64,000 nt of DNA from Halisarca cf. caerulea (taxonomy: Eukaryota; Porifera; Demospongiae; Chondrillida; Halisarcidae): contig CAUJGJ010000242.1 in assembly GCA_963170055.1 (NCBI GenBank), positions 4,073,639 through 4,137,638 of the forward strand. The letters run 5' to 3'. Shown piece after piece: positions 1-22,810 of this stretch. The stretch's first letter is position 1, and the number at the start of each line of letters is the position of its first letter. Below the pieces are notes generated by a model that ran no database searches, was not told where the DNA came from, and saw only the letters and a program-made list of their open reading frames with translations. The position numbers and the translations under genes are program-made.

Positions 1-2
1 CA

Positions 3-116
3 TTGGCAACGCTCGAGTCTGAATCCTCTAAAGAGGAATACGTGCCGACACAATGGTATGTGGTGCTGCCATCCTCTCCGCGTACTTTCTCCACCGACGG
101 AGCAGAAAGAAGCTGA
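3..116 (+). CDS. possible 3' end of a gene entering from the left (partial)
   Basis: An open frame runs in from the left edge (acidic, with ESESSKEEY) and ends in TGA at 114-116. A donor-like GTATGT at 56 could instead end an exon at 55. No family is recognised, and the only support is composition. It may be chance. Confidence 0.2.
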   Translation: MATLESESSKEEYVPTQWYVVLPSSPRTFSTDGAERS

Positions 117-622
117 GAAATCCGCCGACCAGGAGGGTTGGAAGGAACTGTCAAGTTGCTCATGTTTGTTATCCCTCAGTGACTTTGAACTTCCGGTTGC
201 GCAATAATTTGGCCCCTATGCAGCCTATAAAATATTAATTATTAGCAGATAGATAGATAATTATTTTAACAGGAAGACCCCTTCAATCAGAGACTGGTAT
301 TAATGGGAGTCCTGAAAGCAATACACAGAAGGATAAACACACACAGCAGATTAAATCTTGATACAATTTCAAAAATAGCATACAGCCAAACCTTTTTTCT
401 GAAGGAGTTGCACAGCAATAAGTGCAAAACGTTATCAGAGCAAGTTGCAGCTGCCTTTGACTGCTCTTCCATAAGCAGATTTGAATCAGTGACACAGATT
501 AAGAGTTCGTAAATTGTATTATTAAAATCTAATTAACCAAATATTATGTATTGTACAGATTTATAATGGGAAGTTCTTAATATCAAATATGTACAATGCA
601 ATGTAAAAATATTATTCTTTAG

Positions 623-1507
623 TTAGACTCTTATATTGGACCGCCAAGCCACAAGGTTAGATGGAGGTATTCCAATCTTTCTCTTCTTGTGATCAGTGAA
701 ACGTGAAAAGTGATAGCCACAAGTTGGCTTTGATGCGGTGGTGAATGGACTAACGGAGTTTCTTGGGCTTTTAAGTGTTTCTGTAAAAGATAAAATATTA
801 TAGTTCCCATAATACATTTAAAATACTGAACCAACTGGGTATATATATGTGTGTGGATTATTAGAGGGGGTTGTACCCTTGTGGTCAATAAACATATGCA
901 CTCCTGGATAGTACACACTCCTGGTTAGTACACACTCCTGGATAGTACACACTCCTGGATAGTACACACTCCTGGATAGTACACACTCCTGGTTAGTACA
1001 CACTCCAGGATAGTACATACTCCTGGATAGTACACACTCCTGGATAGCACACACTCCTGGTTAGTACACACTCCTGGATAATACACACTCCTGGATAGTA
1101 CACACTCCTGGATAGTACACACTCCTGGATAATACACACTCCTGTATAGCACACACTCCTGGATAGTACACATTCCTGGATAGCACACACTCCTGGATAG
1201 CACACACTCCTGGTATAATATCAAATACTAAAGATATATGTGTGGATATATGGAGTATTGCACACTGTGATACTAGCAGTTATTGCATACCCTGAAGAAC
1301 TTGTCTGGTCTGGGAACTACTGGTCTGAGCTTGCTGAAGATGTCTACTGAAGCTCATGGCTCGCTCAGCACGAGCAGATGCACTTCTTAGAGTGTCATAC
1401 CCACTCTTGGATGGCCAAGGTTGCATCCAGTAAGTGACTGATCGGGGTCTGACTTCATTGGGAGATGGGCGGAAGGCTGTGTGATCGAGCATTCCAGTAT
1501 TTGGCAT
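623..1507 (-). CDS. unidentified protein, last two exons
   Basis: Two minus-strand exons join in phase. The first, 1507-1291, has acceptor ATTAG and donor CAGG|GTATGC in phase 1. The second, 780-623, has acceptor TTTTACAG and ends in TAA. Together they encode about 124 residues, starting at the ATG at 1507 if the upstream AG is not a splice site. The composition looks coding: basic and Ser/Arg-rich, with WMQPWPSKSGYDTLRS in exon 1 and GYHFSRFTDHKKRK near the C-terminus. A 17-bp minisatellite fills the intron. I do not recognise a family, and more exons could lie upstream between 1510 and 2300. Support is the agreeing phase and the splice sites only. Confidence 0.45.
897..1215. repeat. 17-bp minisatellite
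   Basis: About 18 tandem copies of a 17-bp unit, ACTCCTGGATAGTACAC with T/G/A variants. It lies in the intron of the 623-1507 gene. The Cys/Tyr-rich open frames across it are repeat artefacts. Confidence 0.9.
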
Positions 1508-1509
1508 CT

Positions 1510-2362
1510 AATGATGGAATGATGAAAGTGGATTAACTCTCTGCCAAATGTCAACATTTACTGAGCAAAATTAGCATCAGCAGGCACAGCCAAACAGCAC
1601 GTATTAACTCTCACAAGAATAAACGAATAAAGACACTATCACACTAAGTTCTACCGACTAAACACAAGCTGTAGTTTAGTTGGTCACAAACTTGAGCCTC
1701 AGTGACCTGAAGCTGAAAACTGATTCAAGTGATGCGGGATGATGATGGTGGCACATAACAATAGACAATGGATGTGATGGACACATGTACTGTTTCAGGT
1801 GTTCACTCTTTCTAACAGTCTTCAGTCAATAACTAACTCGTTTACTTTGCTGTATTTAGACAAAAAATATATTGATCTTAAATGACTATGTCTTCTTTGT
1901 TAGCTCCTGTGATGTGCTATTCTGGAGCTAAATCAAGGTAGATGAGTTCTGGTATGGATGGGGCTGTGTATTCATTTATCTGTCTACCCATCTACCTAAA
2001 CCGAGTCATACTATAGACCCTCAACACCGGTACAACTCCCCTCGCCACTCCCACTCCCCTCGCCACTCCCAGTTCACAAGCGGATCTATTTTCGCTTATC
2101 TAAACCACAGGCATAGCTGGCGAATTTATCCGGATCGGATAACACTTGCATGTCGATATAAAATCCATCCCGCGCTCACCTTGTAGCTACTGGTGGGAGG
2201 ACGCGTGTTCGAAGCAAACAACTAGAGGTGTCCTCGAAGAAGAAGAGGGAGTGGTCTCAGAGGGAGTGGTCGGTGTAGAATAGTTGATGAGATTTGATTG
2301 GGAGTCATTTATATACAACTAATGGCATTAGTATTGTATAAATCGAGATTTAATACAAAATC
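1510..2362. other. intergenic, no gene seen
   Basis: No convincing exon. It should hold the 5' end of the minus-strand gene and the promoter of the GSKIP-like gene. CCACTCCC motifs near 2040-2070 are the only local repetition. Confidence 0.4.
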
Positions 2363-2801
2363 ATGAAAATGGCCGCCGAGAAAGGCCTTTGCTTGACAAT
2401 CGACTACACAGTCGAAGCAGAACTTCAGTTTGGAGACGTGGCATATGCAGTCAAGTCCTGGAAACTATCGCAAGTATTGGAGTGTTCTCCTAGTGTGTGT
2501 CACGTCAACGTGACTACCAAAGAAGGCATCACAATCACAATCAGGCTGGACAGCAGCGGATTTCATGTGCGTTTTGCATACCACGTTCTTGCATTTGGTG
2601 TGTTCGAGTACTGTCAGAACGCGTCTTAATGCGTCTCTGCCGCTCGGATAGGTCCTTGGTGAAGGCCAGGATAAGATTCTGTCTGAGCCAGCCGGAGAGA
2701 GGCAAATCTTCGAAACAGTCTACGCTTTGATGGACAATATCAGTCCTAGCTATGCCAAATCTTTCAAGGATGCTCTAACACAAAAACTGGCTGAAAAATA
2801 A
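2363..2801 (+). CDS. GSKIP: GSKIP-like (GSK3-beta interacting protein), 2 exons
   Basis: Exons 2363-2566 and 2652-2801 join in phase 0 (CAT|GTGCGT ... GGATAG|GTC) and encode 117 residues; the human protein has 139. The diagnostic part is the C-terminal half, where exon 2 has FETVYALMDNISPSYAKSF, close to the conserved ETVYSLLDTLSP segment that binds GSK3. Exon 1 gives VNVTTKEGITITIRLDSSGFH, the beta-sheet of the GSKIP domain. In vertebrates GSKIP binds GSK3-beta and the PKA RII subunit and restrains GSK3; that function is inferred here from homology. The start is the first ATG of the frame (ATGAAAATGG); the second ATG, two codons later, has the better context. The RII-binding helix is short or absent at this N-terminus. 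Confidence 0.85.
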
Positions 2802-2904
2802 CCTTGATTTGACCATAGATATCTATGGTTTGACCTGTTCTGAATAATAATTATTTGAGTTTTTATTTAGTGTTTGCGTGGCTTCCTCGTTGCAAGGGGA
2901 ATTT

Positions 2905-2905
2905 T

Positions 2906-2971
<66 letters not shown>

Positions 2972-2994
2972 GTACACACACACGTACACACACA

Positions 2995-3047
<53 letters not shown>

Positions 3048-3064
3048 ACACACACACACTCACA

Positions 3065-3115
<51 letters not shown>

Positions 3116-3132
3116 ACACACACACACTCACA

Positions 3133-3190
<58 letters not shown>
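2905..3190. repeat. (CA)n microsatellite
   Basis: About 285 bp of CA dinucleotides with periodic CGTACA and CTCACA interruptions, just 3' of the GSKIP-like gene. All Thr-His and Cys-Val open frames here are artefacts. Confidence 0.95.
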
Positions 3191-3193
<3 letters not shown>

Positions 3194-3860
3194 CACCATG
3201 TTTACCACATTTCTTGTTCACTCCTCTCCTTGACTTCCTGTGCATTTCTCTCTCTGCTTCTGTGTGTCGTTTGTATACTTCCTCTATTCTTCTCTGTTCA
3301 ATCCTGTCTTTTCATGTGCATCACTTGTGTACCTCACTGGTCCACTTCCTGTACCCTAGTTGGTGTAAGGCTTTGAGTCGTGTAATAAAACGCTGGGGAG
3401 CGGTTGTATGGGCTCCTCAAATGGACAGTACAAGGAGAGCTGTTTCTAAACACTTGTCAATGAGGTTGATCTGCTGCAGTCAACACTTGTCAATGAGGTT
3501 GATCTGCTGCACGTCAACTTGTTCAGTTGCTGTGTGCAAACAGTGTCCATTGTACTCAGCTGGTGATGTCTGACACACATCAGTTATTTGGGATGTTTCG
3601 TCCACAGCATGAAACCTCTTAATACAGTGTTTGAAAACAGTAGGCATTTTAGCTGTGACTTCATATGGTTTGAAGCTAAAGTGACTGAGAACAGAGGTGT
3701 GTGCTGAGTTTAGCTGAACACCAGTTGAGAAGAACTTAGTTGGCAGTGGAGTACAACTAGAGAGTTGTTAACTGGAATCTAAGTTTTTCAGTTCTTTTGT
3801 GTTTGTTTTTGTTGTCTCTGAGGATGAAAGTGGATAGCCAACACACAAATTCTGGGCAAT
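3191..3860. other. no gene identified; expected site of the receptor's first exon
   Basis: The receptor gene needs a 5' exon with a signal peptide ending in phase 1 upstream of 4414. I looked here for an ATG followed by a hydrophobic stretch and a donor and found none I would defend. A short duplication (CACTTGTCAATGAGGTTGATC) lies near 3450-3510. Confidence 0.3.
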
Positions 3861-3865
3861 ATCTT

Positions 3866-4345
3866 TATGTGCTGGTGTGCTTGGGTGAGTGTGTGCTGGT
3901 GTGCTTGGGTGAGTGTGTGCTGGTGTGCTTGGGTGAGTGTGTGCTGGTGGGCTTGGGGAGTGTGTGCTGGTGTGCTTGGGTGAGTGTGTGCTGGTGTGCT
4001 TGGGTGAGTGTGTGCTGGTGTGCTTGGGGAGTGTGTGCTGGTGTGCTTGGGTGAGTGTGTGCTGGTGTGCTTGGGTGAGTGTGTGCTGGTGTGCTTGGGG
4101 AGTGTGTTCTAGTGTGCTTGGGTGAGTATGTGCTTGGGTGAGTGTGTGCTTGGGTGAGTGTGTGCTGGTGTGCTAGGGTGAGTGTGTGCTGGTGTGCTTG
4201 GGGAGTGTGTGCTGGTGTGCTTGAGTGTGTGCTGGTGTGCTTGGGTGAGTGTGTGCTGGTGTGCTTGGGCGAGTGTGTGCTGGTGTGCTTGGGCGAGTGT
4301 GTGCTGGTGTGCTTGGGTGAGTGTGTGCTGGTGTGCTTGGGTAAC
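3866..4345. repeat. 22-bp minisatellite (GTGCTGGTGTGCTTGGGTGA type)
   Basis: About 20 copies of a GT-rich 22-bp unit with 1-2 base variants, ending 70 bp before the Ig exon. Confidence 0.9.
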
Positions 4346-4413
4346 TATGTGTGTGTCTATGTAGTCATGAGGGTATAAAGTAACATCATAGAACACTTCC
4401 CCTCTGCGTTCAG

Positions 4414-4735
4414 CGGCCATCTTCTTCAGTGGGACCTCCTTGGATGTATCAACTGAGAATGGTGTTAAGGTTACCAACTCAACCGCTGTCACCCTGATTG
4501 GGGAACATCCAAGTTTCCACTGCAATAATGAAACTGGAATCTGGATTTTTCCAGATGGAACAGTAGTCCCCGAAAGAGGACCTGTTTATCAAGTGGTAAA
4601 CAGGACTAGCAAGATTCTAATTTTCGATGTGGGGTTTGACAGTGAGGACCAAGGTCTCTACCAGTGTTCATTAGCTCAAGGAATGTCTTCATATGTTGGC
4701 TTGTTCATAAGCAGTGAACTAGGTGGGTTGTCCCA

Positions 4736-4789
<54 letters not shown>

Positions 4790-4816
4790 TGTGTTTGTGT
4801 GTGTGTGTGTTTGTGT

Positions 4817-4877
<61 letters not shown>

Positions 4878-4887
4878 CATGTGTGTG

Positions 4888-4964
<77 letters not shown>

Positions 4965-7900
4965 ATGCATGCATTTGTACATATGTATATGTGTGTATCT
5001 ATGTGATGTGTGTGCGTGTGAGAGAGAGAGAATAGGCTGATATGAGGATGTATGTGTCTATTTGTGTATACTCTCCTGTTTGCTACAGCTCCTCGTGATG
5101 TAATCATCACTCTTGAAAAGTACCCTATTGCTGATGTGACCTGGAAGGACCCATTGGTAGGCTCTGGTCCTGTGGACATGTACAAGGTGGCTGTGGTTGT
5201 GCCGCAGGGACACGCACCTCTGCTAGTGGACAAGCACACCAACAACATCAAACTAGAAGCACACACCTCTAGTAGGGGGGCCTTTCTCTTATCCATTACT
5301 ATAGCAGCAATTTACGGCTTCAAGTTGGAAGGGATCACTCTCAACAGAAGTGAGTCGGAAGACTCATCTGCTATAAGCAACTTGATAAATTGTTAATTAT
5401 AATAATAATAATATTTCAATATTTAGACAGGACGCCCCTTCAGCCCCTTGGCTGGTCTTCCAGGGGATCCTGTGGTCCCCTTCAGCCCCTTGGCTGGTCT
5501 TCCAGGGGGTCTTGTGGTCCCCTTCAGCCCCTTGGCTGGTCTTCCAGGGGGTCCTGTGGTCACATGTAATCTCATACAAACAACACATAATCATGGAAAC
5601 GACAAACAGTCATGTTCAATCAATTTGTTGGCTATAGTTGATGCTCTTCTTCACTGTTCTTCCTCAGTTTGTAGGGGGGGGGGGGGGTAGGGGAAAAATA
5701 CCCAAAGAGCCACTTCTGCTGGGATAGACCTTCATCCATCCCATAACCCAGCCTCAGAATCACTCGCTTCACCAACTATGCCACAGACACCCCCTAAATT
5801 GTTGATTTGTGATAGATACTGTCAACTGATGGTAGCTGATGTGCTGTCAGCTGATGGTAGCTGATGTGCTGTCAGCTGATGGTAGCTGATGTGCTGTCAG
5901 CTGATGGTAGCTGATGTGCTGTCAGCTGATGGTAGCAGATGTGCTGTCAGCTGATGATAGCTGATGTGCTGTCAGCTGATGGTAGCTGATGTGCTGTCAG
6001 CTGATGATAGCTGATGTGCTGTCAGCTGATGGTAGCTGATGTGCTGTCAGCTGATGGTAGTGATATTTTATTCTGCAGACATAATCCCTCCACCAAGTAA
6101 CTTCACTGGTGGGCCCATTCCAAGACCAGGAAGTGTGAAATTGAAATGGGACCACATGAGAGGGGTAATTTTATCAGGCTATGAAGTTGAGTTTTGGAGA
6201 TCAGGCTCAAAGGTCATCCACACACTGGTTGTTGTTGTTGGTCAGACATCAGTGACCATTGATCGTTTGTTAAGTGGAGAATACACATTCACTTTACAAG
6301 CCAAACCATCTGGGAGTGACAGTTTGCCTTTCAAGAGCAACCCTATCAAGATACAGCCATACTCAGGTGCACAACACTGCACACATCTACTGTCTGTGTC
6401 TACTGTTTGCGTCTACTGTCTGTGTCTACTGTCTGTGTCTACTGTCTGTGTCTACTGTCTGTGTCTACTGTTTGCGTCTACTGTCTGTGTCTACTGTCTG
6501 TGTCTACTGTTTGCGTCTACTGTCTGCGTCTACTGTCTGTGTCTACTGTTTGCGTCTACTGTCTGCGTCTACTGTCTGTGTCTACTGTTTGCGTCTACTG
6601 TTTGCGTCTACTGTTTGCGTCTACTGTCTGTGTCTACTGTCTGTGTCTACTGTTTGCGTCTACTGTCTGTGTCTACTGTCTGTGTCTACTGTCTGTGTCT
6701 ACTGTCTGTGTCTACTGTCTGCATCTACTGTCTGTGTCTACTGTTTGCGTCTACTGTCTGTGTCTACTGTTTGCGTCTACTGTCTGTGTCTACTGTCTGT
6801 GTCTACTGTCTGTGTCTACTGTTTGCGTCTACTGTCTGTGTCTACTGTCCTTGTCTACTGTCTGTGTCTACTGTTTGCGTCTATTGTTTGTGTCTACTGT
6901 CTGTGTCTACTGTTTGCGTCTATTGTTTGTGTCTACTGTCTGTGTCTGCTGTCTGTGTCTACTGTCTGTGTCTACTGTCTGTGTCTACTGTCTGTGTCTA
7001 CTGTCTGCGTCTACTGTTTGCCTCTGCTGTCTGCATCTACTGTTTGTGTCCACTGTATTCACAAGACTATGTGAAAATCACTTTTTGAATGATTAGCCCA
7101 GTATTTCTGTACACAACATGCATGTCTTTTCACACAACAATCACCTTATTTCATTGATTTCATTGGCTATTATATCCCCCAACACTGATTGAATATTATT
7201 AATGTTTTGAAATTCTGATCTCATTATATTTTATTTTTTTGCTGCATCTCCATTTTTTGTAATCTTTGTACTTCCTCCGTGTTTCTTTTGTGTTTTGCCT
7301 TTGTCCCTTTTTCCCTTTTTTCTTTTCTGGGTGCCACTTATAGTAGCCTCTGGCTAAAGGTTCCCCAGATTAAATAAGAAGAATACCTGATACCTGATAC
7401 CTGATACCTGATACCTGATACCTGATACCTGTATGTATTTCTGTTGTGTTCTGCATTTCTGTCTGCCTGTCTTGTGTACATGTGCACGCCTGTTCCTGGG
7501 ATGTTAGGTTGTGCTCAATCTTTTATGTTGATATTTGCTATTGTTTTTGTGTTATTCAAACAACTCTCCGCCCACAGTTCCAGGCACACCTACTTCTGTT
7601 ATGGTGACAGCCCCCAGTCTGACGGAGGTGACTGTTTCCTGGCGACCACCTAAGCACACGGGGGGATTTCCTATTCTTCGTTACTATCTGTCTTTTGGGA
7701 CCACTACCATCACTGTGGACGGCTCTCACTCCCTATCACACACTTTTGCACAACTCAATCCAGACTCCTCCTACATCCTCTCTATCCAGGCAGAGAACAA
7801 ACTAGGTCGAGGAGGTGAAACACCTCAGAGAGAGATCTTCCCTCGACAGACGTACGAACAAACACGATCTCTTCCATTAGAGATCATCATTCCAAGCATC

Positions 7901-7965
7901 ATTGGAGGCCTACTTCTGGTGGTTGCCTTTGGGATTTCTGTAGTCTTCTACACAGCAATGTTAGC

Positions 7966-8032
<67 letters not shown>

Positions 8033-8053
8033 CATGTGTGCATGCGTGTGTGC

Positions 8054-8112
<59 letters not shown>

Positions 8113-8133
8113 CATGTGTGCATGCGTGTGTGC

Positions 8134-8182
<49 letters not shown>

Positions 8183-8279
8183 CATGTGTGCATGCGTGTG
8201 TGCACATGTGTGTGTGTGTGTGTGTGTGTGTATGCATGTGTGCATGCGTGTGTGCACATGTGTGTGCATGCGTGTGTGC

Positions 8280-8314
<35 letters not shown>

Positions 8315-10058
8315 TGTACACGTGTTGGCCTTGGCTGTATTCAAAGCATTAATTTTGTCACTTTATAATTAGCCGAAAGCGAAAGAACAGGTTTCGTTTG
8401 AGTGTTAGAAAAGACGACAGTAAAATGACAAAAGAAGTTGACTTGTCTCAAAGTACAGAAGAGAGAGCTGTTGGTAACCATGGAGATGAGGTGACACCTC
8501 ACAGAGGTGAGTTCTATATAGTTTGACTTTAGAACCTCTATAATAAGGACACCACTGGGACCACAGTAAACAGTCCTTTAGAGCGAAATCTCTATAACGA
8601 GGACACCATTGGGGCCACAGTAAACAGTCCTGTACATACATGGAGATGTCCCGTGAGGGATGTCAAATGGGGCAGAATGAGGGTGTTCTATGTTGTGGGA
8701 GAATGAGGGTGTTCTGTGGTGTGGGAGAATGAGGGTGTTCTGTGGTGTGGGTGAATGAGGGTGTTTCGTGGTGTGGGAGAATGAGGGTGTTCTGTGGTGT
8801 GGGAGAATGAGGGTGTTCTGTGGTGTGGGAGAATGAGGGTGTTCTGTGGTGTGGGAGAATGAGGGTGTTCTGTGGTGTGGGAGAATGAGGGTGTTCTGTG
8901 GTGTGGGAGAATGAGGGTGTTCTGTGGTGTAGGAGAATGAGGGTGTTCTGTGGTGTAGGAGAATGAGGGTGTTCTGTGGTGTGGGAGATGGGTGCGGTGC
9001 TCTGAGAGTTGCTTTTTACCAGAGTCGCTGTACCAGGCCATTTGGATAGGAATTGAACTAACATTACTTGTTCTGTTGTCTTAGGTTCCCATACCTTCAA
9101 TACTCGCTCAACCACATCAGTAGCTGTCAGCTTACGTCCCACAGCCAGCTTTAACATCCCCAGCCGGAATGCCATCACCCACTTGCCGGCTAGTGATACC
9201 ATGACAACCGATGCTACTTATCTGAGAACATCTCAGTTGCACGGCTTCTCTGCGTCCAGGGAGAGTGTAGACTACGACACTATAGTTGTGAGCCCTGAAC
9301 CACCTCCTTTGCCATCCACACCACCTGGACAGATGTCTAGGCAGCCACCTGGACAGATGTCTAGACAGCCACATGGACAGGTGTCTAGACAGCTACCTAG
9401 ACAGACACCCAGGGAATCAGCCAGACAGACAACCAGACAGCAGACATCTGCATATCTTGTGTTAGGAAAGGATGTATGCCCGTTACCTGCTGTTCGTCCA
9501 CCCCTCCCACCTTTCAAGGGTGCGATCGGTCGGTCCTTGTCTGTGGAATCATTTTACAGTTCATGCTCATCCTATGAAGATCTTGATCCAACCACTTTAG
9601 ACCAGTCACAACCGGGTTATGCTAAACTCCACAGACCAAAGCACGTATATGACTCTCTTCGAATGACAGGAAATAATCCCTCTGGTGCTCTCTGTCTATC
9701 ACTTGACAACATCAGCTCACACAGCAGCTCAGACAGCAGCTCAGACAGTGATAAAGGAAGTGGTCCAGGACGTACAGGAAGTGGTCCAGGCCATACAGGA
9801 AGTGGTCCAGGAAGTACAGGAAGTGGTCCAGGAAGTACAGGAAAGAGTCCTATTGGTGACGTACCTCACCCGCCACATGCAGAGAAGATAAGACACCACA
9901 CTTCTCCACGCAAGCAATACAGCAAGGCCTCTGCTGTTCACAATCAGTTGAGCCTACCTCGGAGTGAAGTGTGCAGTGTGGCTGCTTACAGCTACGAGCT
10001 ACCTCTTCCTGTGAACAACAAACCTTTGATACCTCCCAACCCCCCACCACGCCCATAG
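4414..10058 (+). CDS. single-pass Ig-FnIII receptor with ITAM-like cytoplasmic tail (5' end missing)
   Basis: Six exons (4414-4722, 5089-5349, 6079-6366, 7578-~7971, 8373-8506, 9085-10058) read in phase for 785 residues. Exon 1 is an Ig-like domain (FHCNNETGIWIF ... DQGLYQCSL: Cys, Trp, DxGxYxC). Exons 2, 3 and 4 are FnIII-like, the third clearest (TVSWRPPKHTGG ... YILSIQAENKLG). Exon 4 continues into a membrane helix (IIIPSIIGGLLLVVAFGISVV) followed by basic RKRKNRFR. The tail of about 367 residues has Tyr motifs VDYDTI, AYLVL and YEDL-x11-YAKL-x6-YDSL, Gln/Arg repeats, GSGPG repeats and a PPNPPPRP end able to bind SH3 domains. Extracellular introns are phase 1, typical of Ig/FnIII modules. 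The signal-peptide exon was not found. Signalling through SH2 proteins is inference. Confidence 0.8.
4737..5030. repeat. (TG)n microsatellite in receptor intron
   Basis: Interrupted TG tract of about 290 bp in the intron after the Ig exon. It starts about 15 bp downstream of the donor at 4723. Confidence 0.95.
5440..5570. repeat. ~46-bp tandem repeat, three copies
   Basis: Three copies of a unit containing CCCCTTGGCTGGTCTTCCAG in the receptor intron 5350-6078. A poly-G run follows at about 5675. Confidence 0.85.
5822..6060. repeat. 25-bp minisatellite (CTGTCAGCTGATGGTAGCTG type)
   Basis: About nine to ten copies rich in the palindrome CAGCTG. It ends within 20 bp of the acceptor at 6077-6078 of the second FnIII exon. 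Confidence 0.9.
6385..7065. repeat. 12-bp minisatellite (TCTACTGTCTGTG)
   Basis: About 55 copies of a 12-bp unit alternating TGTCTGTG and TGTTTGCG variants. The unit length is a multiple of 3, so all forward frames stay open (up to 349 codons). It starts about 20 bp after the donor at 6367 and is intronic. Confidence 0.95.
7300..7432 (+). mobile_element. probable SINE 3' end with CTGATAC tail
   Basis: TAGCCTCTGGCTAAAGG followed by an (ATACCTG)n tail. The same block (TAGCCTCAGACTAAAGG) ends the tRNA-type SINE at 12899-13109, so I read this as a truncated member of that family. No A or B box is visible in this copy. Confidence 0.45.
7970..8312. repeat. (TG)n microsatellite containing the donor of the membrane exon
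   Basis: TG tract with repeated ATGCATGTGTGCATGCG blocks, starting immediately at the 3' end of the transmembrane exon. The splice donor must be one of the first GT steps. Confidence 0.9.
8525..8640. repeat. two ~54-bp units related to pogo-type terminal repeats
   Basis: Two units with AACCTCTATAATAAGGACACC / AATCTCTATAACGAGGACACC type sequence, shared with the array at 22398-22667. Intronic in the receptor gene. Confidence 0.6.
8660..8990. repeat. 26-bp minisatellite (GAATGAGGGTGTTCTGTGGT type)
   Basis: About 12 copies in the last intron of the receptor gene. A reverse-strand His/Pro/Thr-rich open frame here is an artefact. Confidence 0.9.
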
Positions 10059-10061
10059 ACC

Positions 10062-10545
10062 ATGCCCTCCCCACATCATAGGCCACGCCCATGGACGGCA
10101 CACCCACAGACCACACCTCACCACACCCATGGACTGCACACCCCACAGGCCACACCTCACCACACCCATGGACTGCACCACTATATACCATGCAATGGGC
10201 CAGACCACACCCCACACACATGCACCCTTGACACAGACCACACCTCACCACACCCACAGACCACACCCCCCACACCCATGCACCCTTGACACAGACCACA
10301 CCTCACCATGCACCCTTGACACAGACCACACCTCACCATGCACCCTTGACACAGACCACACACCCCACACCCATGCACCCTTGACACAGACCACACACCC
10401 CACACCCATGCACCCTTGACACAGACCACACCCCCCACACCCATGCACCCTTGGCACAGACCACACACCCCACACACATGCACCCTTGACACAGACCACA
10501 CCTCACCACACCCCCCACACCCATGCACCCTTGACACAGATGCAT
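10062..10545. repeat. CCACACC-rich tandem repeats after receptor stop codon
   Basis: Irregular units such as CCCTTGACACAGACCACACC and CCACACCCATGGACTGCAC begin four bases after the receptor stop codon, so they would lie in its 3' UTR. The 200 bp to the next stop codon (10752, minus) is AT-rich and could hold poly(A) signals for both converging genes. Confidence 0.85.
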
Positions 10546-10751
10546 GAACGTAAAAGTATTGAGATTGTGTTTTTACTCTTATCCATAATGACAAGATTAT
10601 TATCTATTATTATTGTACTTTATTACTGTTAAACAATATAAATAATAAGCAATCATGTACAAACAAGAGAGAATGTATATACTATAAATGGACACACATG
10701 CACTCAAAAGTTTACAAGTAAAAAATGTATTTTGAAAAATTTCCAAAATAT

Positions 10752-22247
<11,496 letters not shown>

Positions 22248-22313
22248 ATCTTCAACTTCCCGTAACCGAATCTTCTCAAATGGCGAGAGCAAGCCTAGGG
22301 CGTTGGCAGTACG

Positions 22314-22335
22314 CTAAGGATGTCACGTGACATTT
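22314..22335 (-). promoter_or_regulatory. E-box (TCACGTGA) just upstream of adaptor exon 1
   Basis: TCACGTGA at 22323-22330 lies about 80 bp upstream of the chosen ATG (22247). It supports 22204-~22320 being the first exon, so a further 5' coding exon is not needed. The transcription start itself cannot be read from the sequence. Confidence 0.4.
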
Positions 22336-22397
22336 AATACTACCCTCTTTTACGGAGTATTATACAGTCTATGGTCGCACCATGGTTATAATGAACA

Positions 22398-22810
22398 ACA
22401 GCGAAACCTCCATAATAAGGACACCATTGGGGCCACAGTAAGCTGTCCAGTACAGCGAAACCTCCATAATAAGGACACCATTGGGGCCACAGTAAGCTGT
22501 CCTGTACAGCGAAACCTCTATAATAAGGACACCACTGGGACCACAGTAAACAGTCCTGTACAGTGGAACCTCTAAAATAAGGACACCATTGGGACCACAG
22601 TAAGCTGTCCTGTACAGTGAAACCTCTACAATAAGGACACCTTTGGGACCACAGTAAACTGTCCTGTTTATGGAGGCGTCCTTATTTCGGAGGAGTCAAA
22701 TTTACACATGTCAATGTGAGGGACTTACATGGTACAGAGCAGTGGTGCCCTGTTTAAGGAGGTTTCTGCATTTCAGAGGTGTCCTTTAACAGAGGTTTTC
22801 CTGTATTCAG
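22398..22810. mobile_element. non-autonomous pogo/Tigger-like element with amplified 54-bp terminus
   Basis: Five units of 54 bp start with ACAG(C/T)GAAACCTC at 22398, 22452, 22506, 22560 and 22614. Opposite-strand terminal sequence follows (GAGGTTTTCCTGTA, ~22792-22806). Related CAGTGAAACCTC... ends are known for pogo-type DNA transposons. No transposase is present. Confidence 0.5.

Noticed and set aside
2823..3573. Long Thr-His and Cys-Val open frames (also at 4676-5040, 7899-8372, 14649-14985, 21574-22179)
   Set aside because: They translate (CA)n/(TG)n microsatellites in every frame and have no splice or promoter context.
3300..3573. Signal-peptide exon of the receptor in the frame around 3245-3330 (Leu/Cys-rich)
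   Set aside because: The hydrophobic stretch is in a frame continuous with the CA repeat, has no in-frame ATG close by and no phase-1 donor leading to 4414.
6039..7096. 349-codon frame continuing from the second FnIII exon into Cys/Leu/Val/Tyr repeats
   Set aside because: The FnIII exon has a phase-1 donor (TCAG|GTGCAC at 6367). The rest is a 12-bp intronic minisatellite that stays open because 12 is a multiple of 3.
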